Origin: Acidipropionibacterium virtanenii
GTDB taxonomy: Bacteria > Actinomycetota > Actinomycetes > Propionibacteriales > Propionibacteriaceae
Assembly: GCF_003325455.1 (NCBI RefSeq)
Contig: NZ_CP025198.1
Span: 1,798,001-1,862,000 of the forward strand
Direction: 5' to 3'
DNA: 64,000 bases
The first letter of the stretch is position 1. Every line of letters begins with the position of its first letter. Shown here one piece after another: positions 33,301 through 42,368 of this stretch. The notes beneath the pieces were generated by a model. That model saw only the letters and a list, made by a program, of their open reading frames with translations, did not search any database and was not told the DNA's origin. The position numbers and the translations under genes were made by a program.

Positions 33301-34460
33301 CGATCCAGAGCCGGTCGTGGCCGGCAGCAAGCGCCAACCTCGAGTACGCGGCAGTGTGGGGAGCTCTCGGTCTTGTGGCCGAGGAGGTATCGCGCGTTGC
33401 CGACGATGCTCCAGTCCGTCGCATCAGTACGTTGCTTGAAGCGCAAGGTCGCACCGAAGGTAACCCCATGCGGCTGACTGATAACACTGGCATCGCCTTC
33501 CAAGGCTGCATCGTCTTGGGGATGGGGTTCGTGGTGGAGCCGGAGGAGGCGGAAGACTGGATTGCCGCCGATGCCCGCAACGCTGAAGTACTGTTCCCAT
33601 ACCTCAACGGCGAGGACCTCAACCAACGGCCCGATGCCTCGCCGTCGCGATGGGTGATCGACTTCAACAACCATTCCGAGGCGGAGGCTGCGAGCTATGC
33701 CCTGCCCTTCGCGCGAGTCAGAGAGCTGGTACGACCAGAACGAGAGAAGCTGCGAGGTCGGAACTCGACTGCCGATGACAGGGCGCGAAACTGGTGGAAG
33801 TTTGGCCGGCGTAGTCCAGCGATGCGCAAGGCGATCGCCCATTTGCCGGAGATGTTGGTCATCGCGCGCGTCAGCAAGACCGTCATGCCCCTTCGAGTAT
33901 CGACAGGCCTGATCCCTAGCGAAGCCTGTGTTGTCTTTGCATCGAGCAGCTATGCTTTTCAGGCAGTCCTATCGTCGAGTCTCCACCAGTTGTGGGCAAT
34001 AACGTATGGTTCTGGCATGCGCAACGACCCACGCTATACACCGTCGGACGTATTTGAGACGTTCCCCCGTCCTGGAAACATGCAGTCTCTCACGGAGTTC
34101 GGCCGGAAGCTCGATTTCCAACGACGCGAGATTATGTGGAGACGAGGACTCGGTTCAACAAAGCTCTATAATATGGTAAATGACCCGAGATTGAGCGATT
34201 TCGACGACCCCGACGTCACGTGCATGCGTGAGCTGCATGCCGAACTTGACCGCGCCGTAACAGATGCATATGGATGGGTGGACATCCAACTCGGCCATGG
34301 CTTCCACACTTTCCGAAAGATGAGGCGCTGGACTGTGGCTCCAGCAGCGCGCGTCGAGCTTCTCGAGCGGCTTCTTGATGAGAACCTCATGCGTGCGGTA
34401 CATCCTGAAGCGATGCTGTCTCGCTCGAGTGTCGTCGACGCGAGCCGGACACAGGACTGA
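30390..34460 (+). CDS. drmMI: DISARM adenine methyltransferase DrmMI, expressed form
   Basis: N6-adenine DNA methyltransferase of 1356 residues that marks host DNA as self. SAM motif I is VADIACGSGAFLVAAARYL (about residue 624) and the catalytic motif is IIGNPPFLGGQ (about 884). From codon 930 (position 33177) to 33719 the gene is a 543-bp repeat whose inverted copy lies at 35174-35716. The 247 residues after the repeat are the exchangeable C-terminus, the expected target-recognition region, containing ARNWWKFGRRSPAMRKA, AHLPEMLVIARVSKT and the tail GHGFHTFRKMRRWTV. Inversion would give a 1335-residue protein with a different tail. Codon use is less GC-biased than the flanking chromosome. Confidence 0.9.
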   Translation: MVRAAHRNLRAPSAVQMHRQWLELVDTEGPFLAIPPLKRVWPTGIPDFRSTHPDRFEALTSAHKEFVRAWDSFDRDPEGDGRLDAYRVTRDEWIETLLRDVIRWDDSLVLQPTPAIQVKSPNRSVTVTAQASLSGADGMAAVVLVVDPTDSLRQTPNDLWAATPIDRCEALLRENQVEIGIVTDGRWWGLVCAAAGRMAASGIVDALTWVEEPRTRDAFLALLGRQYLIGGEPDERLPKLFADSVAESEEITEALGAQVRRAVELLIQSFSESAADAKRRGMPSPLPGRTHDIYEAAVTVMMRTVFLLFAEERGLLPAGELFEQGYGMAGVLDKLASREINEGEESLDATSRAWHRLLSTSRALFAGASFENLRMPAYGGSLFDPDRFPFLTATTEQGSLAVTVPDRVMLHILRSVQIAHVKGEARRISFRDIDVEQIGYIYEGLLGYTCTTVDETYLGLLGKSGSEPEIPLAELEALAGANPDPKKLAAAIREWVKTDQPSATPSSSSAIAKAIKAEPDATAVSALTQVVGDDYELRDRIKPWLGLIRRDLRQYPFVVPAGGLLVKETPSRKNSGAHYTPRSLAEEVVLHALQPLCYAPGPHQTADESAWKLKSSDELLELKVADIACGSGAFLVAAARYLADRVVEAWISEDPANTQRKNLRTRAIRQVVSSCLYGADINDMAVEMCKLSLWLVSLDPNLPFSFVDDKVFLGNSLLGLTDFKQLRSLHIDPLKAPSQHMFDMFDVDVDSIINRAVTLRENLASPVDDADPVRSNSAKRRQLKQLRDVTADLRKLADGVIAVGLPLGGKPGRALDAAYQDLRVAAKRAYPGPHGETADSSWLDTTIDNGLTPSVDTDYRRWQPLHWVIEAADVMVGHGGFDAIIGNPPFLGGQKLTGAMGTSVRDWFVNVLADGRRGSADLVAYFFLRATSLLQRNGTLGLIATNTVAQGDTREVGLDAMVADGFTITRAIQSRSWPAASANLEYAAVWGALGLVAEEVSRVADDAPVRRISTLLEAQGRTEGNPMRLTDNTGIAFQGCIVLGMGFVVEPEEAEDWIAADARNAEVLFPYLNGEDLNQRPDASPSRWVIDFNNHSEAEAASYALPFARVRELVRPEREKLRGRNSTADDRARNWWKFGRRSPAMRKAIAHLPEMLVIARVSKTVMPLRVSTGLIPSEACVVFASSSYAFQAVLSSSLHQLWAITYGSGMRNDPRYTPSDVFETFPRPGNMQSLTEFGRKLDFQRREIMWRRGLGSTKLYNMVNDPRLSDFDDPDVTCMRELHAELDRAVTDAYGWVDIQLGHGFHTFRKMRRWTVAPAARVELLERLLDENLMRAVHPEAMLSRSSVVDASRTQD
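33177..33719 (+). repeat. Inverted repeat, copy in drmMI
   Basis: 543 bp, without indels against the inverse copy at 35174-35716. I see five differences, at 33565, 33673, 33689, 33711 and 33712; the outer 388 bp are identical. The outer edge begins GCGACCTCACTCTTGCAGAG, in frame with codon 930 of drmMI. Confidence 0.95.
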
Positions 34461-34495
34461 TGGCCTCATCACTCGGGGAAGTCCCCTCTGGCATG

Positions 34496-35716
34496 TCACT
34501 CGCCCTTCTGTACTGACTTCGCCCGCGCGTGGTTCTCTTCCAGCAGCATGTCGAGCAGATTGACACGACTATTGGCATCAGGGCTCCACCGACGAACCTG
34601 CCGGTATGTGTGAAAACCATAATGAAGGGGCGCGTCCCATCCGTACGCCTCAATCGATGCCTCATCGATCTCTAAATGGAGATCGCGGATTCGGGAAACG
34701 TCGGCATCACCAGTTACATTCGAATCATGGACAAGGTGATACAGGGCAGTGAGCCCAAGGTTTCTGCGAGTCATTATCTCGCGGCGCTCGTTATCCAGAG
34801 CGCATCCAGCCAGTCGCAGCCGATCGGTTGATGCGGGTCGTGGGAATGTGAGGAATACGTCCGAAGGAGAGTAGCTCAGGTCATTCTTCATTGCTCCTGA
34901 ATACTTGCGAGCCCAGAAATAGTGTACAGACGAGGATAGTAAGGCAAATAGGGTTCTGCTATCGGAGGCAAAAACCACGATCTTGTGACTCGGAACGATT
35001 CCCGTCGGGATGAACACTGGTTGCGCAGTATTGCTGACTTGAGCGAGGACCAACATCTCCGGCAAATGGGCGATCGCCTTGCGCATGCCAGCGGCTCGTT
35101 CGGCGAATTGCCACCAGTAGTCACGCCGGGGCTTTCGCTTGTTATGTACTCGCTCAGGCTTCACTTGTTCGGAGACTCGCATGAAGGGCAGGGCATAGCT
35201 CGCGGCCTCCGCCTCGGAACGGTTGTTGAAGTCGATCACCCATCGCGACGGCGAGGCATCGGGCCGTTGGTTGAGGTCCTCGCCGTTGAGGTATGGGAAC
35301 AGTACTTCAGCGTTGCGGGCATCGGCGACAATCCAGTCTTCCGCCTCCTCCGGCTCCACCACGAACCCCATCCCCAAGACGATGCAGCCTTGGAAGGCGA
35401 TGCCAGTGTTATCAGTCAGCCGCATGGGGTTACCTTCGGTGCGACCTTGCGCTTCAAGCAACGTACTGATGCGACGGACTGGAGCATCGTCGGCAACGCG
35501 CGATACCTCCTCGGCCACAAGACCGAGAGCTCCCCACACTGCCGCGTACTCGAGGTTGGCGCTTGCTGCCGGCCACGACCGGCTCTGGATCGCCCTCGTG
35601 ATCGTGAACCCGTCGGCGACCATCGCGTCCAGCCCGACCTCCCGGGTGTCGCCCTGAGCCACGGTGTTGGTCGCGATCAGACCGAGGGTGCCATTCCTCT
35701 GCAAGAGTGAGGTCGC
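34496..35716 (-). pseudogene. Silent alternative 3' cassette of drmMI
   Basis: 407 codons in frame from the repeat edge to a stop, with no start codon or promoter of its own in a natural position. The first 181 codons repeat DrmMI residues 930-1110. The last 225 are a different C-terminus: about the same plan (RRDYWWQFAERAAGMRKAIA, LPEMLVLAQVSNTAQ, SYSPSDVFLTFPRP, HYGFHTYRQVRRW) but strongly diverged from the expressed tail. Conserved blocks alternating with variable stretches are what alternative target-recognition domains look like. It is not a decayed gene: the frame is fully open, so it is best read as a stored allele. Confidence 0.88.
35174..35716 (-). repeat. Inverted repeat, silent copy
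   Basis: Inverse partner of 33177-33719. The outer edge at 35716 lies 30 bp before the recombinase ATG, so the promoter region of that gene overlaps or touches the repeat. Confidence 0.95.
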
Positions 35717-35745
35717 TCTTCCGGGCAATCAGATGTGATTACACC

Positions 35746-37026
35746 ATGAAGCTCAATCAATCTGGTCGCTGTGTCCTGTACGCCCGGCTCAGTGTCACCA
35801 AAGAAGAGTCAGTCTCGATCGCTCGGCAGCTCCAGTCCTGTCGTCGCCATGCGGAGGCCCGTGGCTGGGCAGTCGTCGGTGAGTTCGTCGACGACGGGGT
35901 GTCCGCCACCGCCAGTCGACCCGAGGACCGCCACGGCTGGAGAGCGCTGCTCGCAGCAGGGGAGTTCGACGCGGTGATCATCTGGAAGGTCGATCGGCTC
36001 GCCCGGCGCGTGCTCGACTTCCTCCATGCTGATGAAACCCTTCAGAGTCGCGGCGCTGGCCTTGTCGCAGTGGACGACCCCATTGACATGACGAGTCCGC
36101 AGGGTCGTGCATTCGCAGTCATGCTTGCCGTCTTTGGCGAGATGGAGGCAGAGGCGATCCGGGCTCGCGTCCGTGCCGCCAGGGCGCAGATCCTCAAGGA
36201 TGGCCGTTGGCCCGGCGGTGGGATTCCGTATGGGTATCGATCAGTCGCCAACCCCAACGGCCCGGGACGAGTCCTTGAGAAGGATCCCGAACGGGTCGAA
36301 TGGCTCGCTCAGGTGGTCAGTCGGGCATTGACTGGACAGACCGTGAACGCCATCGCGACCTGGTTGACCAAGAGCGGCGCGCCACTCCCTGCCCGGAAGA
36401 CCGAGCGGGTGTCCGGGAGCATCGACTGGAACCGGCAGACCGTTGATGGGCTCCTGAGGAACCCAGTACTTGCCGGGATGACCCCGCGCAATCCTGGTCG
36501 TCCGAAAAGCGCCAAGCGCGTCGACCCATTCTCGGTCCTGCGTGACGAGCACGGGGAGCCCGTGGTCAATGAGGCGCTCGCGATCCTGCACGTCGATGAG
36601 TTCGCGGCTCTTCAAGACATGCTGGACTCCCGTACAGTGCCTCAGGCTCGGAAGCGGGCTGAGCGACAGTCCACCAGCCCCTTCCTCTCTCGAGTGGCTC
36701 GTTGCGTCGAGTGTGACGTGTTCCTGTGCCGAGGCACGAACCAGAAGCGCTCGATGCTGTACTGCCCGAAGTGTCGCCAGACGATTGGGCGGACAGCTCT
36801 CGACGCATACCTCATCGATCGGCTCCTGGCGGAGCGCGGGACTGAGGAAGTCGATGGCCTGACGGTGGAGGAGGCATGGGCGAGAGCCGGACACGACGAC
36901 ACCGCGCGGCGCACCGTCCTGGTGTCGCAGCTGGCAAGCCTTCGAATCCGGCGCGGGGTGGTCGGTCGATACTTCGATGAGGATCGGGTCCTACTCTCCT
37001 GGCACGGGGAGAGCCAGTCCACCTGA
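35746..37026 (+). CDS. Large serine recombinase beside the invertible methylase segment
   Basis: Site-specific recombinase of 426 residues. The N-terminal resolvase/invertase domain has the nucleophile Ser in VLYARLSVTKEESVSIARQ, with IIWKVDRLARR and GRAFAVMLAVFGEMEAEAI. A 'recombinase' domain follows (GGIPYGYRS, TVDGLLRNPVLAGM) and then a zinc ribbon CVECDVFLC ... CPKC (about residues 320-350). It is shorter than phage integrases and lacks an obvious long coiled coil. ATG 35746 gives the conserved start; the frame extends slightly upstream. Its place, next to a repeat-bounded segment rather than a phage, points to a DNA invertase acting on drmMI. An alternative is that it is the integrase of the island. 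Confidence 0.85.
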   Translation: MKLNQSGRCVLYARLSVTKEESVSIARQLQSCRRHAEARGWAVVGEFVDDGVSATASRPEDRHGWRALLAAGEFDAVIIWKVDRLARRVLDFLHADETLQSRGAGLVAVDDPIDMTSPQGRAFAVMLAVFGEMEAEAIRARVRAARAQILKDGRWPGGGIPYGYRSVANPNGPGRVLEKDPERVEWLAQVVSRALTGQTVNAIATWLTKSGAPLPARKTERVSGSIDWNRQTVDGLLRNPVLAGMTPRNPGRPKSAKRVDPFSVLRDEHGEPVVNEALAILHVDEFAALQDMLDSRTVPQARKRAERQSTSPFLSRVARCVECDVFLCRGTNQKRSMLYCPKCRQTIGRTALDAYLIDRLLAERGTEEVDGLTVEEAWARAGHDDTARRTVLVSQLASLRIRRGVVGRYFDEDRVLLSWHGESQST

Positions 37027-39238
37027 TCTTTGTCGGTCAGGTGCGGCAGACTGGGCGCTATGACTGGGAGAACGATGAGTTCGGGTGGGGTTCAAGCGTC
37101 ATATGATCTCGATTTTGACCTTGACGGATCATCGGTCGCAGTTCGGGAGAACCTCGTCGATATCTTGGAGCGTGAGCTTCTTGGCCCGATCCACGGGCCC
37201 GAAGAGGTACTTTCGTTTAGCCCCCGTGCGCATTACTTGGTGGGGCTGATCGCGCCAGTGAAACTGACTGGGGTGTCGGCCGCTGGGGAGGGTGAGCCCA
37301 ACGAGCGTGAGGATGTCTTGGAGGTGCGTACCGACGAGATGGCCACGTCGGACACGCCTGGTGTGCCGGCACCCAGCGCTGATGAGGACTTAGCCGACGC
37401 GGAGGATGATGACGCGGAGGATCGGGCGCCGAAGGTTGGCCTGATGGTGCCGGCCTCCATGGGCCTTCGGTTTCAGGTGCCGACGGATCTCGATTCCTTC
37501 AGGGTGACGGCGTCCTGGGGTACCTACGCCTCGGTCGAGACCGACGAGGTGACAAAGGCCGGGCGGAGAGTTCGGCACTTCCGGCGCACGCCGGTGGAGC
37601 TGACCCGAGAGATCCGGCTCGCTGAACTTGAGCCCGGCGTCACGTTGACCGTCCCATTGGTGGATGCGGTATGCCTGAGGATCGACCGCTATGACGACCC
37701 ACAGTTCAGCCGGTGTCTGGTGGAGATCGCGTTGTGCAATGACCGGGAGACACCGATGCCGATCCCATTGTCGATGTGGATGTTCCAGACGAAACTCCAC
37801 GTCGAAGCGAACGGGGCTGCGGTTTTTCTGCCGGTGCGGGATGTGCTGAAACAGCACTGGCCCGAGCATGACCTCGAGGTGCGGCGGCTTGATCTGCAGT
37901 ACATGAACCGGCTTGAGTTCGCGATCGGACGGACCTGCTCCGTCGGATGGGATGCGGAGCCAGGCGCTCGGAGAGCTTCGGCGTTGTGGACGACGTGGCT
38001 TCCCGTGGCTGAAACTCCGCAGACAAGGGCTCGCCCCGTGGAGGGCGCGCAACTGTCGATGGCGGCTCTAGCGACGATGTCTCCCAATGACCTGCGGAAT
38101 GCACTCAAGCCGCTGGTCACGGGCTACGGTGCGTGGCTCGATGAGCAGGACGCTGTCTCTCAGAGGCTACCGAAGCACCTGCGGGAGACAGCCGACGGGG
38201 TGGTGTGGGAGGCGCGCGCCGCGCACAAGCGTCTCGCCGGGGGCGTGGAGCATATCGCATCCGACCCCGAGGCCTTGAGATGCTTCCAGTTCATGAATCA
38301 GGTGATGCGGGACCAGCGCGTGGCGTCCCAGGTGGCGACCTTGCGCGCTTCGGATCCGTCGATGTCGATCGAGGCCGCTCGAGCCGAGGTGGCAGGCCGC
38401 GGTCCGGCCGCTGCGTCGTGGCGTCCGTTCCAGCTGGCTTTCATTCTGATGCAGCTCCCGGCGCTTACTGATCCGACACTGGCAGTTCGTAGCGCGGACC
38501 ATCTGGCGCGGGTGGAACTGCTGTTCTTCCCGACCGGCGGCGGCAAGACTGAGGCCTATCTAGGGCTGGCGGCCTATGCGTTCGCGATCCGGCGTCGACA
38601 AGGGGTCGTCGAGTCGACAGACGGGCCGCTGGACGGTCGTGACGGGGTCGCGGTACTGATGAGGTACACACTGCGGCTGCTGACATCCCAGCAGTTCCAG
38701 CGCGCGACAGCGCTGATGTGCGCTGCAGAGTTGGCGAGGCGGGCGGATGAGGCGACGTGGGGGTCCGAGCCGTTCCGGATCGGCTTGTGGGTGGGAACCG
38801 GCGTGAGTCCCAAACGCTTCGAGGAGGCCAGTGAACAGCTGGCCAAGGCGAACGAGTACGGGAAGGCGCACAACCTCACGGTGCTGCAGGTGCAGCGCTG
38901 CCCCTGGTGCGGCACTCCGATCAGTGCGGCGCAGGTGCGAGCGGACCCCACTGTGCGAAGGGTCTTCGTGTATTGCGGCGATGAGTTGGGGCGGTGTGAG
39001 TTCGCCAAGGGCGGGGGAGTGCCGGAAGGCCTGCCGATCCTGACGGTGGACGAGGAGATCTACCGTCTGACTCCGGCATTCGTGATCGCCACCGTCGACA
39101 AGTTCGCACGTCTCGCTCGCGAGGGAGAGGCCGGGTCGCTTTTCGGGTATGTCCGACGGCGCTGCGGCAGACACGGTTACGTCCACCCGGACTACAAGGC
39201 GTGCGACGGTACCAGGCACAACCACAATGCGGCCAACC

Positions 39239-39248
39239 CCTACCCGGC
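39239..39248. repeat. Target-site duplication, left copy
   Basis: CCTACCCGGC directly before the left end of the insertion sequence; the same ten bases follow its right end at 40833-40842. Confidence 0.92.
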
Positions 39249-39388
39249 CAGGGCTCCGGAAAAGTCGGTCGTGTGTGCTGTGACTAGGGGTTGAGCCAGG
39301 TTCGGCGTGTCTGGTGGGCGGGCGAGGCCGCCATGGATTGGATGGAAGTACTCCTACAACCCGTCCAGCCATAAGGACCCCGCCCGCG

Positions 39389-40525
39389 ATGCCATCCTCT
39401 CCCAGCGCAGTGTCTGCACGCACCCTTGACACGCCCCCACCCGATGCCCGGCTGGCCGATCACCTGGCCCGTATCCCCGACCCCCGCAAACCCCGCGGCA
39501 AGCGATACCCCTTGCCAGGACTGCTTCTGGTCGCGGTCTCAGCGGCGATGGCCGGCTGCCGGGGATTCACCGCCACCGGCGAATGGGCCGCCAGACTGAC
39601 CGCCGCGGCGCTGGAGGAGTTCGGGCTGAGATCGGCCCCCGGCGAATCCACCCTGCGCAAACTCTTCGCGCGCATCGACGCCGCGATGCTGGACGCCGAG
39701 TTGTGCCTGTACGCCTGGACCCGCACCACCACCGTCGAGGGGCGCCGGGTCATCGCGGTCGACGGCAAGACACTGCGGGGCTCCCGCTCAACCACCCAGC
39801 GGGCCCGCCATCTGGTCGCCGGCCTCGACCACGCCTCCGGCACGGTCGTGGCCCAGGAGGAGGTCCAGGCCAAGTCCAACGAGATCCCCGCCCTGCCCGC
39901 CATGATCGCCGCCCTGGGCTCTCGGGCCGCCGGGGCGGTGATCACCGCCGACGCGCTGCACACCCAGACCGCCTCCGCGACCGCGATCCTGGCCGCCGGG
40001 GCGGACTACGTGTTCACCGTCAAGTCCAACCAGCCCACCCTGTTGAGGAGACTGGCCGGCCAGCCCTGGAAGCACGTTCCCGTCGGCCACGTGAGCGTGG
40101 AGAAGCTCCACGGTCGCCGCACACGGCGGAGCTTGAAGGTGATCCAGGCCCCCCGCGATCTGGGGTTCCCCGGCGCCTCCCAGATCGCCCAGCTGCGCCG
40201 GATCTCCACCAGGGGCGGCAAGAAGACCGTCGAGGTGGTCTACCTGATCACCTCCGCAAGGCTGCCGGCCGCCTCCCCGGCCCGGATCACGACCTGGATC
40301 CGGGGTCACTGGGGCGTGGAGAACCGGCTCCATTGGGTCCGCGACGTCACGTTCGACGAGGACCGCAGCCAGATCCGTACCGGCCAGGGCCCGCACGTGA
40401 TGGCCAGCCTGCGCAACCTGGCCATCAGCATCCACCGGCTGACCGGGGCCACCAACATGGCCCAAGCCACCCGTCAGGCCGCCTGGGACCCACTCGCCAC
40501 TTGCAACATGCTCCTCACACTCTGA
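39389..40525 (+). CDS. ISAs1-family DDE transposase
   Basis: Transposase of 378 residues. Family features are the N-terminal DPRKPRGKRYPLPGLLLVAV, the first catalytic Asp region VIAVDGKTLRGSRS, the second VITADALHTQ and the C-terminal IRGHWGVENRLHWVRDVTFDED carrying the Glu. All three acidic residues are present, so it may be active. ATG 39389 gives a normal length. The C-terminal 71 codons are repeated downstream at 40577-40789 as part of the tandem duplication, without a separate function. Confidence 0.92.
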   Translation: MPSSPSAVSARTLDTPPPDARLADHLARIPDPRKPRGKRYPLPGLLLVAVSAAMAGCRGFTATGEWAARLTAAALEEFGLRSAPGESTLRKLFARIDAAMLDAELCLYAWTRTTTVEGRRVIAVDGKTLRGSRSTTQRARHLVAGLDHASGTVVAQEEVQAKSNEIPALPAMIAALGSRAAGAVITADALHTQTASATAILAAGADYVFTVKSNQPTLLRRLAGQPWKHVPVGHVSVEKLHGRRTRRSLKVIQAPRDLGFPGASQIAQLRRISTRGGKKTVEVVYLITSARLPAASPARITTWIRGHWGVENRLHWVRDVTFDEDRSQIRTGQGPHVMASLRNLAISIHRLTGATNMAQATRQAAWDPLATCNMLLTL

Positions 40526-40832
40526 ACACAACAACACCACAGGGAGGAGACGCGACTTTTCCGGGGCCCTGGGGGCGTGGAGAACCGGCTCCATTGGGTC
40601 CGCGACGTCACGTTCGACGAGGACCGCAGCCAGATCCGTACCGGCCAGGGCCCGCACGTGATGGCCAGCCTGCGCAACCTGGCCATCAGCATCCACCGGC
40701 TGACCGGGGCCACCAACATGGCCCAAGCCACCCGTCAGGCCGCCTGGGACCCACTCGCCACTTGCAACATGCTCCTCACACTCTGAACACAACAACACCA
40801 CAGGGAGGAGACGCGACTTTTCCGGGGCCCTG
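40311..40832 (+). repeat. 261-bp tandem duplication of the IS right end
   Basis: 40311-40571 and 40572-40832 appear identical. Each ends with the right terminal repeat (TTTTCCGGGGCCCTG). The junction joins the terminal CCCTG of the first copy to the internal GGGGCGTGGAG, a position inside the transposase gene. Confidence 0.9.
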
Positions 40833-40842
40833 CCTACCCGGC
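40833..40842. repeat. Target-site duplication, right copy
   Basis: CCTACCCGGC, second copy of the sequence at 39239-39248; drmA continues in frame after it. Confidence 0.92.
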
Positions 40843-42368
40843 GGTCACCATCCAGGACGTCCCCCGGCTTCGCCCGCCCGACCTGATCATTCAGGACGAG
40901 TTGCACCTGATCACCGGTGCACTGGGGACGTCAGTCGGACTGTTCGAAACGGCAGTGGAGACGCTCGCGTCGTGGGAGCGGCCCGATGGCACGCCCGTTC
41001 GGCCGATGATCGTCGCCTCGACAGCGACGGTGCGCAACGCGCAGGGCCAGGTGAAGGGTCTGTATGGCCGTCAGGTCGCCATGTTCCCGCCGCAGGTGCT
41101 TGATGTGGCCGACACTTATTTCTCTCAAGAGGTGCCGATCAGTCCTGAGAGCCCCGGACGCCGATATGTGGGAGTGTGCGCGCAGGGTGTGCGCTTGTCG
41201 AGCGCCGAGATTCGAGTCTCTGAAGTACTGCTCTCCTCCGGTCAGTTGCTTCTTGACCGGGCCGGTGCTGCGGCTGACCCCTACATGACGCTAGTGGGGT
41301 ACTTCAGCGCCACCCGGGAACTGGCTGGCATGTCGCGCTACATGTCCGATGACGTCCAGACAAGGGTGAAGCGGCCGCGCAAAGGCTCGGGCTTCCCGTC
41401 GCGGAACGGTACTGCGTTCGGATTCCTCAATGTCGGAGAACTGACATCGCGTATCGCTTCGGCGCAAATTGGCCGGACGCTGGATCAGCTGGCACTCGAG
41501 TTCGATGCGTACGACACCTCCGACGCGCTCCACCAACGGCTCAAGGCACAACGAGACGGTCAGAAGGTCCCGGGCCGGCTGGAGAAGGAATCGCCTTTCG
41601 ATGTGGTGCTGGCGACGTCGATGCTGCAGGTCGGTGTGGATGTCCAGCGGCTCGGACTGATGCTCGTGGTCGGCCAGCCGAAGAACACTGCGGAGTACAT
41701 CCAGGCATCCTCACGCGTCGGCCGGGATGGTAGCCGTCCCGGCCTGGTCGTGGCGATGGGGAATTGGGCCAGACCACGTGACCTCGCACACTTCGAGCAA
41801 TTTCAGCACTACCACGAGACGTTCTACGCCCAGGTAGAGGCCTTGTCGGTCACGCCGTACTCTCCGACGGCGCTCGACCGAGGTATCGACGGGCTGTTGG
41901 TGAGCGCAGCCAGGGTGCGGGAAGCGGCCGTCAGCGACGGGCTCTCCTCTGAGCGAAGCGCAGGAGGCATCGGCCCTCGGCGAGATGTCATTGAGGCGCT
42001 GGTCGAGCGTATGAAGAAACGCATCGAGGCAGCGGCACCAGATCAGGCCTCCGCCCAGCGAGCGAGAGACTTGCTGGCCAATCGCGTCGACAGATGGACC
42101 GAGCGGGCCCGTCGTGCGACACAGACGAACCAGACCTTGGTCTATGAGAAGACTGGCGATGATCCGAAGTTCGTGCCGCTGATCGTCAGCCCGGAGAACG
42201 CCCAATCGAAGGTGGCGAGTACTGACGAGGCGCCCTTCAAGATCGCGAACTCAATGCGAGAGGTCCAGCCGGAGATCAACATCCTGGTCAGTCCGGTTGC
42301 GGACCGTTTGTTCACACGCCCACCGGAGGGTGCACCGGTGTGGGTACTGCCGTCGGAGGGAGACAGCA

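Larger units (their letters stand above)
33177..35716. other. Predicted invertible segment of the DISARM methylase gene
   Basis: 2540 bp bounded by the 543-bp inverted repeats and containing two different methylase 3' ends arranged tail to tail (stops at 34460 and 34496). Recombination between the repeats inverts the segment and joins the fixed 929-codon 5' part of drmMI in frame to either end. The serine recombinase gene starts 30 bp outside the right edge. Confidence 0.8.
39249..40832 (+). mobile_element. ISAs1-type insertion sequence in drmA
   Basis: 1584 bp. Terminal inverted repeats: left CAGGGCTCCGGAAAAGTCG, right (complement) CAGGGCCCCGGAAAAGTCG, one mismatch in 19. Flanked by a 10-bp target duplication, in the 8-10 bp range I recall for ISAs1. 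The right 261 bp are present twice in tandem (40311-40571 and 40572-40832), so the element has two right termini and its original size would be about 1323 bp. Confidence 0.93.

Noticed and set aside
34985-35710. A 241-codon + frame over the silent methylase cassette
   Set aside because: The same shadow frame occurs opposite drmMI at 33183-33842; it exists only because the minus-strand cassette is coding.
40577-40789. A separate small gene matching the transposase C-terminus
   Set aside because: It is the second copy of the 261-bp tandem duplication, lacking the N-terminal and most catalytic residues.
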